A DNA stretch of 64,000 bases, taken from Sphingobium sp. HWE2-09. GTDB lineage: Bacteria > Pseudomonadota > Alphaproteobacteria > Sphingomonadales > Sphingomonadaceae. This document shows positions 8,746-20,491 of the stretch, piece by piece; the first letter of the stretch is position 1; every line of letters begins with the position of its first letter. The notes beneath the pieces were generated by a model. That model saw only the letters and a list, made by a program, of their open reading frames with translations. It was not told where the DNA came from and did not search any database. Location: the NCBI RefSeq assembly GCF_035989265.1, contig NZ_JAYKZX010000003.1, positions 2,046,001 through 2,110,000 of the forward strand, in the 5' to 3' direction. Made by a program: the position numbers and the translations under genes.

Positions 8746-9897
8746 TCAATCCTCCGCCAGAAAGCTGACGCTCCCTTCATCATATAATGTCACCACCAGC
8801 GCCATCGCCGCGTCCGACCCGGCCAGACCGGGATCGACCAGCACCTCATCGCTCGCGCATAGCTGCTCGGCCAGCGTCGCCACATCCCCGCTACAATCAT
8901 AAGCCTGCCCGTCCACGAACAGCGTCAGCGCATTCGCGCCTTGCCGAACGAAGGCAAAGCGGCTCGCCGGATTGCGGCACAGCGCGACGCCCTCCTCCAC
9001 CAATGCCCGCACATGATCCGCGGCGATCGGTTCGTCCGGCCGGAAATCCATCTCGGGATATTTGCGTTCGCTGACATATTCGCCGAACCAGCGCGCAAAG
9101 GTCGCCCGGTCGTTCAGCGCGTCGGCGACCATCGCCTGCAACCGCGCCAGCGCCGCCGTGCCGATCTCCCCCGGATTGGCCTGCGCCGTCAGGTCCGGAT
9201 CGGCATAGCGGTCGTCATCCTCCATGCCGGTCACGACATGGGCGCAAAATTGCTCGACCAGTTCGCTGCGCGACGGCGCGCGGAAGCCGACCGAATAGGT
9301 CATGCAATCATCGCCCACCGCCACGCCATCATGCGCCACGCCCGGCGGCACATAGAGGATGTCGCCCGGCTCCAATATCCATTCCGCCTCCGGCTGGAAA
9401 TCGGCCAGCAGGCGCAGATCGTCATGCAACAGCAACGGGGTATCGGCGTCGCAGCGCCCCCCGACCTGCCAGCGCCGCCGCCCCAGCCCCTGGATCAGGA
9501 ACACGTCATATTGGTCATAATGCGCGCCCACCCCGCCCCCGTCGGTGGCGTAGCTGACCATGACATCGTCGATGCGCCAGTTGGGGATGAAGCGGAACGG
9601 CGCGATCAGCGTCGCGACATCGGGCACATGGGTATCGACCGCCTGCACCAGCAGCGTCCAGGGATTGCCGTCCATCCGCCCGAACCGCTCTTCGGGCAGC
9701 GGGCCATGCTCCACCATCCACTGCGCGTCCGGCCGCCGGATCAGTCGCGATTCGACGCCTTCTTCGCACGCCAGGCCCGCTAGCTCGTCCGGCTCCACCG
9801 GATTGACCCAATGCGCCCATGGATTGCGGATCAGCAGCGGTTTCTTCTGCCAATAATCGCGCAGGAACAGGTCGGCGTCGAACGTCTCGAAATACAT
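8746..9897 (-). CDS. JmjC/cupin ribosomal oxygenase (RoxA/YcfD-like)
   Basis: A 383-residue 2-oxoglutarate/Fe(II) oxygenase of the family that hydroxylates an arginine of ribosomal protein L16. The iron facial triad is visible as HYD in GAHYDQYDVF and the later His in PPGVAHDGV. The family N-terminus FLRDYWQKKPLLIRNPW and the RWQVGGR segment are also present. A C-terminal domain, which includes KYPEMDFRPDEP, follows the cupin core. The L16 substrate is inferred from family membership. Confidence 0.85.
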   Translation of the reverse strand: MYFETFDADLFLRDYWQKKPLLIRNPWAHWVNPVEPDELAGLACEEGVESRLIRRPDAQWMVEHGPLPEERFGRMDGNPWTLLVQAVDTHVPDVATLIAPFRFIPNWRIDDVMVSYATDGGGVGAHYDQYDVFLIQGLGRRRWQVGGRCDADTPLLLHDDLRLLADFQPEAEWILEPGDILYVPPGVAHDGVAVGDDCMTYSVGFRAPSRSELVEQFCAHVVTGMEDDDRYADPDLTAQANPGEIGTAALARLQAMVADALNDRATFARWFGEYVSERKYPEMDFRPDEPIAADHVRALVEEGVALCRNPASRFAFVRQGANALTLFVDGQAYDCSGDVATLAEQLCASDEVLVDPGLAGSDAAMALVVTLYDEGSVSFLAED

Positions 9898-9977
9898 GGC
9901 AGGCCCAATTTAGCCGGCGCGCCTCATGCGCCCGCCCGAACGGCCTTGCCGGGCCAAGCCGACGAAGTCAAAGCGCG

Positions 9978-10496
9978 TTAAGGCGTTTCGGTCGGCGCGA
10001 CCTTCGGCACGGTCACCGCGTCCTTGTTCGTCATCGCGACGGCGGGCGGCCCTTTCTGGATCGCAGCAGCCAGCTTGCCGACCGGCGCGCAATCGCCCTT
10101 GCACAGCGCCTGCGCCTGCGCCAGCACCTCTTTCGCCCGGGCGACCGCGCCCTTTTCGACCATTGCCTCACCCTGACCCGCCAGGGCGGCGACGTCGGTC
10201 GGGTCCAGCAACAGCGCTTCCTTGTACAGGCGGATCGCCTTGCCCTGCAGCCCCTGCGCCCGCGCGACTTCGGCCAGCTCGATAAAGGCCGCACGATTGC
10301 GCGGATCGATCGCCAGCGCGCTTTCCAGCGCGTCGTTCGCGCCGTTCAAATTACCGGCCTTGCGCGCGGCTTCGCCCGCCTTCTGCCATTCCACCGACTG
10401 CGGATTGATCTGGCTGTCGGGCTTCTGGCTCAGCCCCATGCTCGACACGGTGGTCAGCACGAGCGCAAGCGCGATCGAAGCGGGGGTAAAACGCAT
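9978..10496 (-). CDS. Exported tetratricopeptide-repeat protein
   Basis: A 172-residue protein with a signal sequence ([19 protein letters not shown]) and two or three TPR units. The best matches to the TPR pattern are [19 protein letters not shown] and [20 protein letters not shown]. It probably acts as a periplasmic scaffold, and nothing identifies its partner. ATG 10496 is used because it has GGAG seven bases upstream. The longer open frame would run into rsmB. Confidence 0.75.
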   Translation of the reverse strand: MRFTPASIALALVLTTVSSMGLSQKPDSQINPQSVEWQKAGEAARKAGNLNGANDALESALAIDPRNRAAFIELAEVARAQGLQGKAIRLYKEALLLDPTDVAALAGQGEAMVEKGAVARAKEVLAQAQALCKGDCAPVGKLAAAIQKGPPAVAMTNKDAVTVPKVAPTETP

Positions 10497-10588
10497 GATA
10501 GTCTCCAGCCATGTTTCAGGCGTTGATTTCGGCTCATAGCCCACGGCCCAAGTGTCGCGATTTTGCGGGCGCTTGTCCATGCCCTGTT

Positions 10589-11764
10589 TCACGCCCCCCG
10601 GCGCAACCGCGCAAAGAAGAAGCCGTCGCTGCCATCATGGCCGGGCGTCAGCAGCAGGCCGGGACCATGGGGCCGCCCGACGGGCAGATCGACCGGCTCC
10701 GCATGCCAGCCCTCATGCCGCGCCAGAAACGCGTCCACCTGGGCGCGCCCTTCCCGCTCAGTCAAGGCGCAGGTCGCATAGATCAGCGCCCCGCCCGGCG
10801 CCACCAGCGGCGCGGCGAAATCCAGGATGCGGGCCTGTTCCGCGACCAGCCGGTCGAGCCGCGCCTGCGTCAGCCGCCAGCGCGCCTCCGGGTTACGCCG
10901 CCAGGTGCCGGTGCCCGAACAGGGCGCATCGACCAGCACCACGTCCACCGTGCCGTTCAGGCTCTCCAGCCCCCGCGCCTCATGGCTCTGGTCCAGCAGC
11001 AGCGTCTCGATGAAGGTCGCGCCCGCCCGCGCCGCGCGCGGCTCCAGCCGCGCCAGCCGCGACCGGATCGTGTCGGCGGCGATCAGCGTCCCCTGCCCGC
11101 GCATGGCCGCCGCCAGCGCCAGCGTCTTGCCGCCAGCCCCTGCGCACAGGTCGACCACGGTCATCCCCGGCTGCACGCCGCACGCCGCCGCGATCCACTG
11201 GCTGCCGGCATCCTGCACCTCGACCAGCCCGTCTTTCCATGCCGCCTGCTGCTCGACCGGAAACCCTTCGGGCAAGCGCAGTCCATCGGGCAGCCCCGCG
11301 ATCGACGTCGCGTCGGGCAGCAAAGGCGCGACCGCTTCCGGCGTCGCCTTCAACCGATTGACGCGCAAATCCACCGGCGCTCGCCCCAGCAAAGCGTCCT
11401 GCTCCACCGGCGCGGCCAGCAGCGGTTGCAGCCAGCCCGGCACCGCGCCCGCTTGCGCACCCATCTCACCTGGCTCGATCGGCAAGGGCGCATGGGTCGA
11501 TCCGTCGAACAGCGCCGCAATCTCCGGCCGCTCCAGCGCCAGCCCGATCATCGCCTCGCGCCCCGTCTCGGGCCGCTCCGCCGCGCGCCGGATCGCGTCA
11601 TAAACATGATCCCGCACCGCGCGCCGATCCCGCGACCCGGCATAGCGCCGTTCCTTGAAATAGCGCGCGATCAGCGTATCGGCCGCTGGCCCGCCATCTC
11701 GCGCGGACGCAATGATGGCGTCCAGCAAATCGATCGCGGCCTGGATTCGGGCGGAGGGGGTCAT
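10589..11764 (-). CDS. rsmB: 16S rRNA m5C methyltransferase, RsmB/NOP2 family
   Basis: A 391-residue SAM-dependent RNA cytosine-5 methyltransferase. The SAM loop is [15 protein letters not shown], the first catalytic cysteine is in [15 protein letters not shown] and the second in [11 protein letters not shown]. The 16S C967 target is inferred from similarity to RsmB rather than from a full NusB-like N-domain. The start ATG 11764 has a strong GGGGAGGAT site which is formed by the arm of the adjacent family E repeat. The TPR gene follows downstream. Confidence 0.82.
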   Translation of the reverse strand: MTPSARIQAAIDLLDAIIASARDGGPAADTLIARYFKERRYAGSRDRRAVRDHVYDAIRRAAERPETGREAMIGLALERPEIAALFDGSTHAPLPIEPGEMGAQAGAVPGWLQPLLAAPVEQDALLGRAPVDLRVNRLKATPEAVAPLLPDATSIAGLPDGLRLPEGFPVEQQAAWKDGLVEVQDAGSQWIAAACGVQPGMTVVDLCAGAGGKTLALAAAMRGQGTLIAADTIRSRLARLEPRAARAGATFIETLLLDQSHEARGLESLNGTVDVVLVDAPCSGTGTWRRNPEARWRLTQARLDRLVAEQARILDFAAPLVAPGGALIYATCALTEREGRAQVDAFLARHEGWHAEPVDLPVGRPHGPGLLLTPGHDGSDGFFFARLRRGA

Positions 11765-11765
11765 A

Positions 11766-11915
11766 TCCTCCCCGGCACGGGGATGGGGACCACGACGCGA
11801 AGCGGCGTGGTGGAGGGGGCGGGCGGCAAACGCAGTCTTACGATAGGCAGCACCCGGCGGCGCTCCCCCTCCACCACTGGCTTCGCCAGCGGTCCCCCTC
11901 CCCGTGCCGGGGAGG
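11766..11915. repeat. Long inverted repeat, family E (copy 1)
   Basis: Outer arms are CCTCCCCGGCACGGGGA and its complement. Inner arms carry the GGTGGAGGGGG/CCCCCTCCACC blocks. The element fills the whole gap between guaB and rsmB, and its left arm supplies the rsmB ribosome-binding site. Confidence 0.9.
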
Positions 11916-11917
11916 AT

Positions 11918-13654
<1,737 letters not shown>

Positions 13655-13684
13655 AAAAGGGGGCCAGCCTTTCGGCTCGCCCCC
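13655..13684 (-). terminator. Rho-independent terminator after sdhA
   Basis: On the minus strand an 11-base stem (GGGGGCGAGCC with GGCTGGCCCCC, one mismatch) around a GAAA tetraloop is followed by TTTT. It begins 29 bases after the sdhA stop, so the sdh transcript ends here without an sdhB gene. Confidence 0.85.
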
Positions 13685-13712
13685 TCCAAGATGTTCAGCC
13701 GTGGAAGCGGCG

Positions 13713-15515
13713 TTAGTAAACGCGCGCCTTGGGCTTCACATATTCGGCTTCGTCGGTCATCGTATAGTCGTGGACCGGGCGATAATCGAGCGTCACCTTG
13801 CCGCCCGAACCGCCCCAGCCTTCGAACCAGCTGATGGTGTGCTTCATCCAGTTTTCGTCGTCGCGGTTCGGAAAATCCTCATGCGCATGGGCGCCGCGCA
13901 ATTCCTTGCGCGCTTCGGCGCCTTCCATCGTGCAGATAGCCTGGCACATCAGATTGTCGAGTTCCAGCGTCTCGATCAGGTCCGTGTTCCAGATCAGCGA
14001 GCGGTCCGAAACCTTGACGTCCTGGAGCCGCTTGTTGACCGCCTGCATCTGCGTGACGCCTTCGGACAGCAGCGCGCTGTCGCGGAACACGGCGGCGTGC
14101 TTCTGCATGGTGCGCTGCATGTCGAGGCGGATGTCCGCCGTCGGCGTGCTGCCCTTGGCATTGCGATAATGGTCGAGACGCGACAGCGCCAGGTCCGCCG
14201 CATCGGCCGGCAGCGCCTTGTGCGGCGCGTTGGGCTTGAGGTTGTCCTTCAGGAACAGGCCGGTGGCGCGGCCGAACACGACAAGGTCGATCAGGCTGTT
14301 GGAGCCGAGGCGGTTGGCGCCATGGACCGACACGCAGGCCGCTTCGCCCACCGCGAACAGGCCTTTCACGATAACTTCGGGATCGTCGCCGACCTTCGTC
14401 ACGACCTGGCCGTGATAGTTACAGGGGATGCCGCCCATATTATAATGGACGGTCGGCGTCACCGGCAGCGGCTGGCGGGTCAGGTCCACGCCCGCGAAAA
14501 TCTTGCCGCTTTCGGTGATGCCGGGCAGGCGTTCGGCCAGCACCTTGGGATCGATATGGTCGAGGTGCAGGAAGATATGATCCTTATGCTCGCCCACGCC
14601 GCGCCCTTCGCGCATTTCCATCGCCATCGAGCGGGATACGACGTCGCGCGACGCCAGATCCTTGGCCGACGGCGCATAGCGTTCCATGAAACGCTCGCCT
14701 TCGGAATTGGTGAGGTAGCCGCCCTCGCCACGCGCGCCTTCGGTGATGAGCACGCCCGCGCCGTAGATGCCGGTCGGGTGGAACTGCACGAACTCCAGAT
14801 CCTGGAGCGGAAGCCCTGCGCGCAGCACCATGCCGCCGCCATCGCCGGTGCAGCTATGCGCCGAGGTGGCGGAGAAATAGGCGCGGCCATAGCCGCCCGT
14901 CGCCAGCACGACCGCATGGCTGCGGAAGCGATGGATCGATCCGTCTTCCATGCAGATGGCGATCACACCTCGGCATTCGCCATTTTCCATGATCAGGTCG
15001 ATGGCGAAATATTCGATATAGAAGTCCGCGTCATATTTCAGCGACTGCTGATAGAGCGCGTGCAGCATGGCGTGGCCGGTCCGATCCGCCGCCGCGCAGG
15101 TGCGCTGCACCGGCGGGCCGGCACCCATATTCTGCATATGGCCGCCGAAGGGGCGCTGGTAGATCGTCCCATCCTCGTTCCGACTGAACGGCACGCCGGC
15201 ATGTTCCAGCTCGATCACGGCCGCAGGCGCTTCACGCACCATATATTCGATCGCGTCCTGATCGCCCAGCCAGTCGGACCCCTTGACGGTGTCGTACATG
15301 TGCCAGGTCCAGTGATCGGGCGAGTTGTTGCCCAGCGACGCGGCGATGCCGCCCTGCGCCGCGACGGTGTGCGACCGGGTAGGGAACAATTTGGTGATGC
15401 AGGCGGTCTTGAGGCCCGCTTCGGCACTGCCCATGGTCGCGCGCAGGCCTGAGCCGCCCGCGCCCACGACGACCGTGTCGTAGGTGTGGTCGATGATCTT
15501 ATAGGCTTCGGTCAT
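13713..15515 (-). CDS. sdhA: Succinate dehydrogenase flavoprotein subunit
   Basis: A 600-residue catalytic subunit of respiratory complex II, oxidising succinate to fumarate. The FAD-binding N-terminus [15 protein letters not shown] and the [16 protein letters not shown] segment holding the histidine to which FAD is covalently bound are present. The substrate-binding HPTGIYGAG and the [11 protein letters not shown] segment are also visible. Its ATG overlaps the sdhD stop by four bases. Confidence 0.97.
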   Translation of the reverse strand: MTEAYKIIDHTYDTVVVGAGGSGLRATMGSAEAGLKTACITKLFPTRSHTVAAQGGIAASLGNNSPDHWTWHMYDTVKGSDWLGDQDAIEYMVREAPAAVIELEHAGVPFSRNEDGTIYQRPFGGHMQNMGAGPPVQRTCAAADRTGHAMLHALYQQSLKYDADFYIEYFAIDLIMENGECRGVIAICMEDGSIHRFRSHAVVLATGGYGRAYFSATSAHSCTGDGGGMVLRAGLPLQDLEFVQFHPTGIYGAGVLITEGARGEGGYLTNSEGERFMERYAPSAKDLASRDVVSRSMAMEMREGRGVGEHKDHIFLHLDHIDPKVLAERLPGITESGKIFAGVDLTRQPLPVTPTVHYNMGGIPCNYHGQVVTKVGDDPEVIVKGLFAVGEAACVSVHGANRLGSNSLIDLVVFGRATGLFLKDNLKPNAPHKALPADAADLALSRLDHYRNAKGSTPTADIRLDMQRTMQKHAAVFRDSALLSEGVTQMQAVNKRLQDVKVSDRSLIWNTDLIETLELDNLMCQAICTMEGAEARKELRGAHAHEDFPNRDDENWMKHTISWFEGWGGSGGKVTLDYRPVHDYTMTDEAEYVKPKARVY

Positions 15516-15904
15516 GGCTTGACGACCCCAATGAAGGCGATCTTGGCGATCGCGAAGACGCCCGCGGCCGCGCCGCCAAAGGCATAGAAATTGAGCACCA
15601 GCATGGAGAAGAAGGCCAGACCCTTGTCATGGACATAATCCTCCAGCATCACCTGCATGCCGAGGCGCAGGTGCCAGAAGATGCTGACGATCATCAGCAT
15701 CAACGGCACGGCGACCAGCGGATTGGCGATCCAGTTGACGACGCTTTCATAGTCGAGACCCGGCAGGCTGAGCAGGCTGAACAGCAGCCACAGCGTCAGC
15801 AGCAGGTTGCCGACGGCGGTGTAACGCTGCGCCAGCCAGTGATGCGCGCCGTGACGCGCCGAACCCAGGCCACGGACGCGGCCGATACCAGTACCGTTGC
15901 CCAT
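15512..15904 (-). CDS. sdhD: Succinate dehydrogenase membrane anchor subunit
   Basis: A 130-residue membrane anchor with three predicted helices ([56 protein letters not shown]). The [16 protein letters not shown] segment carries the family haem and quinone-site residues. The longer open frame overlapping sdhC is not used, since ATG 15904 overlaps the sdhC stop by one base (TGATG) and opens at [12 protein letters not shown], as in related anchors. Confidence 0.92.
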   Translation of the reverse strand: MGNGTGIGRVRGLGSARHGAHHWLAQRYTAVGNLLLTLWLLFSLLSLPGLDYESVVNWIANPLVAVPLMLMIVSIFWHLRLGMQVMLEDYVHDKGLAFFSMLVLNFYAFGGAAAGVFAIAKIAFIGVVKP

Positions 15905-16299
15905 CAGAAGGCCTTTCCGAAGATGAAGAGCCAGACAAGGCCGGTGACCAGCAGCGACGCGACGAACGTCGCGATCGACCATGTCTTGTTGTTGTTCAGC
16001 TCGTACCCCGCGCCCATGTCGAGCACGAAATGCCGCAGGCCCGAAAAGAGATGCTGGAAGAAGAACCAGCTCAGGCCGATCATGACCAGATAGCCAAATG
16101 GCGACGTCGCGCACTTGACGAAGGTCGCATAGGCCTCCGGCCCGGTCGCGGCGGCCATCAACCACCAGATGAGGCCAAGCGCACCGGCGGTCGCCAGGCC
16201 ATTGCCCGTCACGCGATGCATGATGGAAACGGCCATCGCCGGTCCCCATTTCCAGATCGTCAAATGCGGCGAGAGCGGCCGGCTGTTGGATCGCGCCAT
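15904..16299 (-). CDS. sdhC: Succinate dehydrogenase cytochrome b556 subunit
   Basis: A 131-residue membrane subunit. The family signature RPLSPHLTIWKWG is followed by SIMHRVTGNGLA, with the histidine and arginine of the quinone site. HLFSGLRHFVLD, in the second helix region, holds the haem-ligand histidine. It is the first gene of sdhC-sdhD-sdhA. AGGG lies just upstream of the start. Confidence 0.95.
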   Translation of the reverse strand: MARSNSRPLSPHLTIWKWGPAMAVSIMHRVTGNGLATAGALGLIWWLMAAATGPEAYATFVKCATSPFGYLVMIGLSWFFFQHLFSGLRHFVLDMGAGYELNNNKTWSIATFVASLLVTGLVWLFIFGKAF

Positions 16300-16497
16300 G
16301 TCTACCCTAGTCCCTGATACATGTCCCTAAGTCCGCCCCCCTTAAGAGCGATACGCCAAGAGGGCAAGAAGCGGAGCGCGGGAGATTGCCGATGCCCTTT
16401 TGGACAGGCCGGGGTGTCAGGCATAAGAAGTGATTAACCAACGCACGCTAAAGGTGGACCCCGAACCGATTATGTCACCAGCAAGGGCCGTCCCCGC

Positions 16498-17832
16498 ATG
16501 CCGTCCAGCCTTCCTGCCGCCACCGCCACGCCGGACTATCTGGCGGAAGTCGATCCTACCGGAGAGTTGGCCCGCGCCGCGCGCGAAGTCGGCGACCTGA
16601 TCGGCGATGAACTGAACAGCGTCGGCGCTGCATTTTTCGCGAGCTATATGCGCGAAACCGGACTGAAGGAGCGGCTGGGGGGCGCCATCATCGCGCGAAT
16701 CGAACGCGAAGCCGACAATTATGCGCGGGAAAAGCTGCTGCATTTCGCCGAAGGGCGCTGGGCGCGATCGGCCGCCGATTGCGTGCGCCATGCCCGCAAG
16801 CATGACGTATCGGTGCGATCGGTGCTGAACGCCGTCGCCGCCGCCAACGAACGCATCACCGACCTGATCTGGGAACGCTGCCACGCGGACGAGGCGCGGT
16901 GCCGCCGCCTGCTGCGCATGATGTTGCAGATCGCGATGACCGACTCCGGCTTCATGAGCAACGTCCTGGCGACCGACCAGGCCGAAGCGCAGCGCGCCGA
17001 ACGGCAGCGTTATGGCACATTGTTCGAACAGCGGATCGTCGGCGAAATCGACGGCGCGTCCAAATTGGGCGAATCGCTGCGCGAACAGGCCAAGGACGCC
17101 TCCGCCGCCACGCGCGGCATGTTGGGCAAGGCATCCGAAGTCGCCGCCGCCGCCGAACAATCCGCCCTCGCCATGCGCGAAGCCGCCCGCACGTCGGCCG
17201 GCCTGATCCGCGCGATCGAGGATGCCCGCACCGAAGTGGAAAGCGCCGCCGAAGTCGCGCAGCGCGCCTCCGCCCAGTCGAGCGACGCCGTCTCCATGTC
17301 TTCCACCCTGTCCGACCATGCCAAGTCGATCGAATCGATCCTGGGCCTGATCCGCGACATTGCCGGGCAGACCAACCTGCTAGCCCTCAACGCCACGATC
17401 GAAGCCGCGCGCGCGGGCGATGCGGGCCGCGGCTTTGCCGTCGTCGCGCAGGAAGTGAAGAGCCTGGCCAACCAGACCGCGCGCGCCACCGACGAAATCG
17501 CCAACAAGATCGCCGATATCCAGGCATCGACCCGGCAGTCGGTCGAAACCAACGAACGGATCCGCGACACGGTAGGCGAAGTGAAGGCGAGCGCCGAACG
17601 CATCCGCCACGCCATGGACGCGCAGGCGCAGACCGTCACCATGATCACCGCCGCCGTCGACGAAACCGCCCTGGCCGCCGATTCGATGTCCACCACCATC
17701 TCCGCGATCCGCCAGGATACCGAAGTCGTCGCATCGGAAATCGACCAGCTGGAACGCGGCTTCGTAAGCGTCGAAGGCAAGCTCGCCAGCCTGCGCAACG
17801 CGTCGTCGGATTTTGGGCGGCAGGTGGCCTGA
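16498..17832 (+). CDS. Soluble methyl-accepting chemotaxis-type receptor
   Basis: A 444-residue receptor without a signal peptide or membrane helix, so a cytoplasmic sensor. The signalling hairpin tip [19 protein letters not shown], followed by [15 protein letters not shown], is unmistakable. Residues 1-160 form an all-helical sensor domain whose middle ([19 protein letters not shown]) resembles, in position and pattern, the proximal-histidine region of globin-coupled sensors. Haem binding is only inferred. No other chemotaxis gene is nearby. Confidence 0.9.
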   Translation: MPSSLPAATATPDYLAEVDPTGELARAAREVGDLIGDELNSVGAAFFASYMRETGLKERLGGAIIARIEREADNYAREKLLHFAEGRWARSAADCVRHARKHDVSVRSVLNAVAAANERITDLIWERCHADEARCRRLLRMMLQIAMTDSGFMSNVLATDQAEAQRAERQRYGTLFEQRIVGEIDGASKLGESLREQAKDASAATRGMLGKASEVAAAAEQSALAMREAARTSAGLIRAIEDARTEVESAAEVAQRASAQSSDAVSMSSTLSDHAKSIESILGLIRDIAGQTNLLALNATIEAARAGDAGRGFAVVAQEVKSLANQTARATDEIANKIADIQASTRQSVETNERIRDTVGEVKASAERIRHAMDAQAQTVTMITAAVDETALAADSMSTTISAIRQDTEVVASEIDQLERGFVSVEGKLASLRNASSDFGRQVA

Positions 17833-17870
17833 GCGGCGAATTTTAGAGCCGAAGTCAAATCGGATCATAA

Positions 17871-17968
17871 CGTCATCCCGGGCTTGACCCGGGATCCCGC
17901 TTCTTCATTTCATCCTTTACTCAGTGGCTTGAAGAACAGCCGGACCCCGGCTCAAGGCCGGGGTGACG
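17871..17968. repeat. Palindromic repeat, family D (copy 1)
   Basis: Arms GTCATCCCGGGCTTGACCCG and GGACCCCGGCTCAAGGCCGG are each palindromic and together form a larger hairpin. It lies between the chemoreceptor gene and prmA. Confidence 0.85.
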
Positions 17969-18051
17969 AAATTTCGAATGGCGGAAATACACCTCCGCCC
18001 ACAATCCCATCCCGCTTCCCCTCCCCCGCCGCCTCGGCTAAAGGCGGCGGG

Positions 18052-19047
18052 ATGAACGATGTCGCCACGCCAGTGCAAAGCTGGAAAGTCACCCTGCCCT
18101 GCACCCGCGCCGAAGCCGAAGCGCTGGACGGGGACATCGCGGCCTTCACGCTGATGGAACATCCGCCGGTGCTGATGACCAGCGAGGCGACGCCGGATGA
18201 CGAAGATGCCTGGCAACTCGACGCCTATTTCGAAGGGAAACCCAGCCCGGCCGCGATCAAGCTGCTCAAGACGCTGGTGCCCAGCGCCGCGCGGGTCAAG
18301 CCGCTGGTCGAGGCGCTGCCCGACGAGGATTGGGTGACGCTGAGCCAGCAGGGGCTGGAGCCGGTGACCGCCGGGCGCTTCCATGTCCGCAATATCGCTA
18401 GCGACCCTGAATTGCCCGGCCACGTCAATCTGCTGATCGAAGCGGGTCGCGCCTTTGGCACCGGGCAGCATGAAACGACGGCGGGCTGCCTCGCCATGCT
18501 CGACCGGATGCGCCGGGTGGGGATGCGCTTTGCCCATGTCGCCGATATAGGCACCGGCACCGGCCTACTCGCCTTCGCCGCGCTAAATCTGTGGCCCCGC
18601 GCCCGCGCCATCGCATCGGACATCGACGCCGTGGCGGTGGAGATCAGTGCCGACAATGCGCGCGCCAACGGCATCGCGCTGGGCGACGGACCGGGTCGGC
18701 TGGCGCTGGTGACGGCGGCGGGCGGCAATCATCCCGCGTTGGTCGGGCGCGCGCCCTATGACCTGCTGATCGCCAACATCCTGGCCGGACCGTTGATCGA
18801 GCTGGCGCCCTCCTTATGCGCGCTGGTCGAGGATGGCGGCACGATCGTGCTCGCCGGGTTGCTGAACACGCAAGCCGACGCAGTGATCGCCGCCTATCGG
18901 GCGCAGGGGATGCGGCTGGCCGAACGCAGCGACCGGGGCGATTGGCCGACCCTGCGCCTGCGCAAGCGGCCGAGCATCGGCTGGAAACGGCCCAAGCGCA
19001 TCAATCCCGCCGCGCGCGGCGAAGCGCCCGGTTTCGGCAGCATTTGA
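18052..19047 (+). CDS. prmA: Ribosomal protein L11 methyltransferase
   Basis: A 331-residue SAM-dependent enzyme that trimethylates ribosomal protein L11. The substrate-recognition N-domain is followed by FGTGQHETTAGCLAML, the SAM loop IGTGTGLLAFAAL and the family motif NILAGPLIELAP. ATG 18052 sits after GGCGGCGGG. The frame remains open upstream through the family D repeat, which is not coding. It is followed 21 bases later by the hydrolase gene. Confidence 0.92.
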   Translation: MNDVATPVQSWKVTLPCTRAEAEALDGDIAAFTLMEHPPVLMTSEATPDDEDAWQLDAYFEGKPSPAAIKLLKTLVPSAARVKPLVEALPDEDWVTLSQQGLEPVTAGRFHVRNIASDPELPGHVNLLIEAGRAFGTGQHETTAGCLAMLDRMRRVGMRFAHVADIGTGTGLLAFAALNLWPRARAIASDIDAVAVEISADNARANGIALGDGPGRLALVTAAGGNHPALVGRAPYDLLIANILAGPLIELAPSLCALVEDGGTIVLAGLLNTQADAVIAAYRAQGMRLAERSDRGDWPTLRLRKRPSIGWKRPKRINPAARGEAPGFGSI

Positions 19048-19068
19048 CCCTTAGCGAAGGTATCGACC

Positions 19069-19785
19069 ATGAGCATCACCCGCACCGTCATCGTTCAGAA
19101 TATGGCCGGCTCACCCTTCGAGCATGTCGCCGTGTTCGATGACACGGCTGGCCCATTACCGGGCGTGCTGCTCTTCCCCAATGTGCTGGGCACCAAGGAA
19201 GCCGACTTTGCTTATGCGGAAAAGGTCGCGGCGCTGGGCTATGCGGTGCTGGTCGCCGACGTCTATGGACAGGGCAAGCGCACCAGCCGGGCCGATAGCG
19301 ATGCCGGGCGTTACATGAACGCGCTGAACGCCGACCGCGCCTTATTGCGGGAGCGGGTGAACGGCGTGCATGACGTGCTCAAGGGGCTGGCGCAAGTCGA
19401 TGCGACGCGCACCGCGGCGATCGGCTTCTGCTTCGGCGGCAAATGCGTGCTGGATCTCGCCCGTTCCGGCGCGGACATTGCCGGCGGCGTCAGCTTCCAT
19501 GGCGTTTATGACGTGCCGCCTTTCCCCAATGCCGCAATCACCGCAAAGCTGCTGGTGTGCCATGGCTGGGACGACCCCATCGCACCGCCGGAAGCGACCG
19601 TCGGCCTGGCGCGCGAACTGACGAATGCGGGCTGCGACTGGCAGATCCACGCCTATGGCGGGACCGGTCACGCCTTCACCGACGAAGCCGTCAACATGCC
19701 GGAAAAGGGATTGGCCTATAGCCCCAGCGCCGATCGCCGCAGCTTCCGCGCGATGGTGGATTTCCTGGCGGAACTGTTCAATTAA
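19069..19785 (+). CDS. Dienelactone hydrolase family protein
   Basis: A 238-residue alpha/beta hydrolase. The triad is readable as the cysteine nucleophile in GFCFGGKC, the aspartate in CHGWDDPIAPP and the histidine in GTGHAFTDEA. The cysteine in place of serine is typical of dienelactone hydrolases. With no aromatic-degradation genes around, the substrate is unknown and a general carboxylesterase role is as likely. A GAAGG site precedes ATG 19069. Confidence 0.85.
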   Translation: MSITRTVIVQNMAGSPFEHVAVFDDTAGPLPGVLLFPNVLGTKEADFAYAEKVAALGYAVLVADVYGQGKRTSRADSDAGRYMNALNADRALLRERVNGVHDVLKGLAQVDATRTAAIGFCFGGKCVLDLARSGADIAGGVSFHGVYDVPPFPNAAITAKLLVCHGWDDPIAPPEATVGLARELTNAGCDWQIHAYGGTGHAFTDEAVNMPEKGLAYSPSADRRSFRAMVDFLAELFN

Positions 19786-19789
19786 TCTT

Positions 19790-19857
19790 CCGCTCGTTCG
19801 AGCGAAGTCGAGAAACTTGTGCGGGAGCGTTACTCGACCTCGCTCGAAACGAACGGA
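19790..19857. repeat. Palindromic repeat, family C (copy 1)
   Basis: Arms GTTCGAGCGAAGTCGAGAAAC and CTCGACCTCGCTCGAAACGAAC form a long imperfect hairpin between the convergent hydrolase and ruvC genes. It is related to copies at 32.7 and 52.7 kb. Confidence 0.88.
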
Positions 19858-19870
19858 GAGTAGGATTGTC

Positions 19871-20362
19871 TCACCGCGTCGGGATGCGCCGCGCGCTCGC
19901 CAGATGGTGCGCATGGGTGATCGCGACCGCCAGCGCATCCGACGCATCCGGCCCGACGATCTTCGCGCCGGGCAGCAGCCGCGACACCATGGCATGGACC
20001 TGATCCTTCGACGCATTGCCTACGCCAACCACCGATTTCTTGACGAGGCGCGCGGCATATTCGCCGACCTCCATGCCCGATCGCGCCGCATTGAGCAGGA
20101 TCACGCCGCGCGCCTGCCCCAGTTTCAGCGTCGATTGCGGGTTCACATTGACGAACACCTCCTCCACCGCCGCGCCATCGGGCCGATGTTCGAGGATAAG
20201 GTCGGTCAACGCCAGATCGAGCGCCAGCAACCGCGTCGACAACGCCATGGCGCTATCGGTCTTGATCTGGCCATTGGCGATATGGGTCAGCCGATTGCCA
20301 TCGGCGGCGATCAGCCCCCAGCCGGTCGTGCCAAGGCCGGGGTCGAGGCCCAGGAGAATCAT
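19871..20362 (-). CDS. ruvC: Holliday junction endonuclease RuvC
   Basis: A 163-residue resolvase that cuts Holliday junctions with RuvAB. The acidic active site is visible as D7 in [14 protein letters not shown], the glutamates in [12 protein letters not shown] and the aspartates of [17 protein letters not shown]. Start ATG 20362 is preceded by GAGAGGA, part of the family E repeat arm. The 12 upstream codons encoded by that repeat are rejected. RuvA and RuvB are not in the window downstream. Confidence 0.95.
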   Translation of the reverse strand: MILLGLDPGLGTTGWGLIAADGNRLTHIANGQIKTDSAMALSTRLLALDLALTDLILEHRPDGAAVEEVFVNVNPQSTLKLGQARGVILLNAARSGMEVGEYAARLVKKSVVGVGNASKDQVHAMVSRLLPGAKIVGPDASDALAVAITHAHHLASARRIPTR

Positions 20363-20368
20363 GCGCTT

Positions 20369-20483
20369 ATCCTCTCCCCGCCGGGGAGAGGATAGCAAGG
20401 CTTGCCGACCTGTCGGCTAGCCGCGCTTGGAGAGGGGGTAGAGCCGCCAAGGCTGCGCAACCCTCTCCCCCACGGGGAGAGGG
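20369..20483. repeat. Inverted repeat, family E (copy 2)
   Basis: Arms CCTCTCCCCGCCGGGGAGAGG and CCCTCTCCCCCACGGGGAGAG enclose GCTTGCCGACCTGTCGGC. It separates yebC from ruvC and provides the ruvC ribosome-binding site. Confidence 0.88.
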
Positions 20484-20491
20484 ATTGGAGA

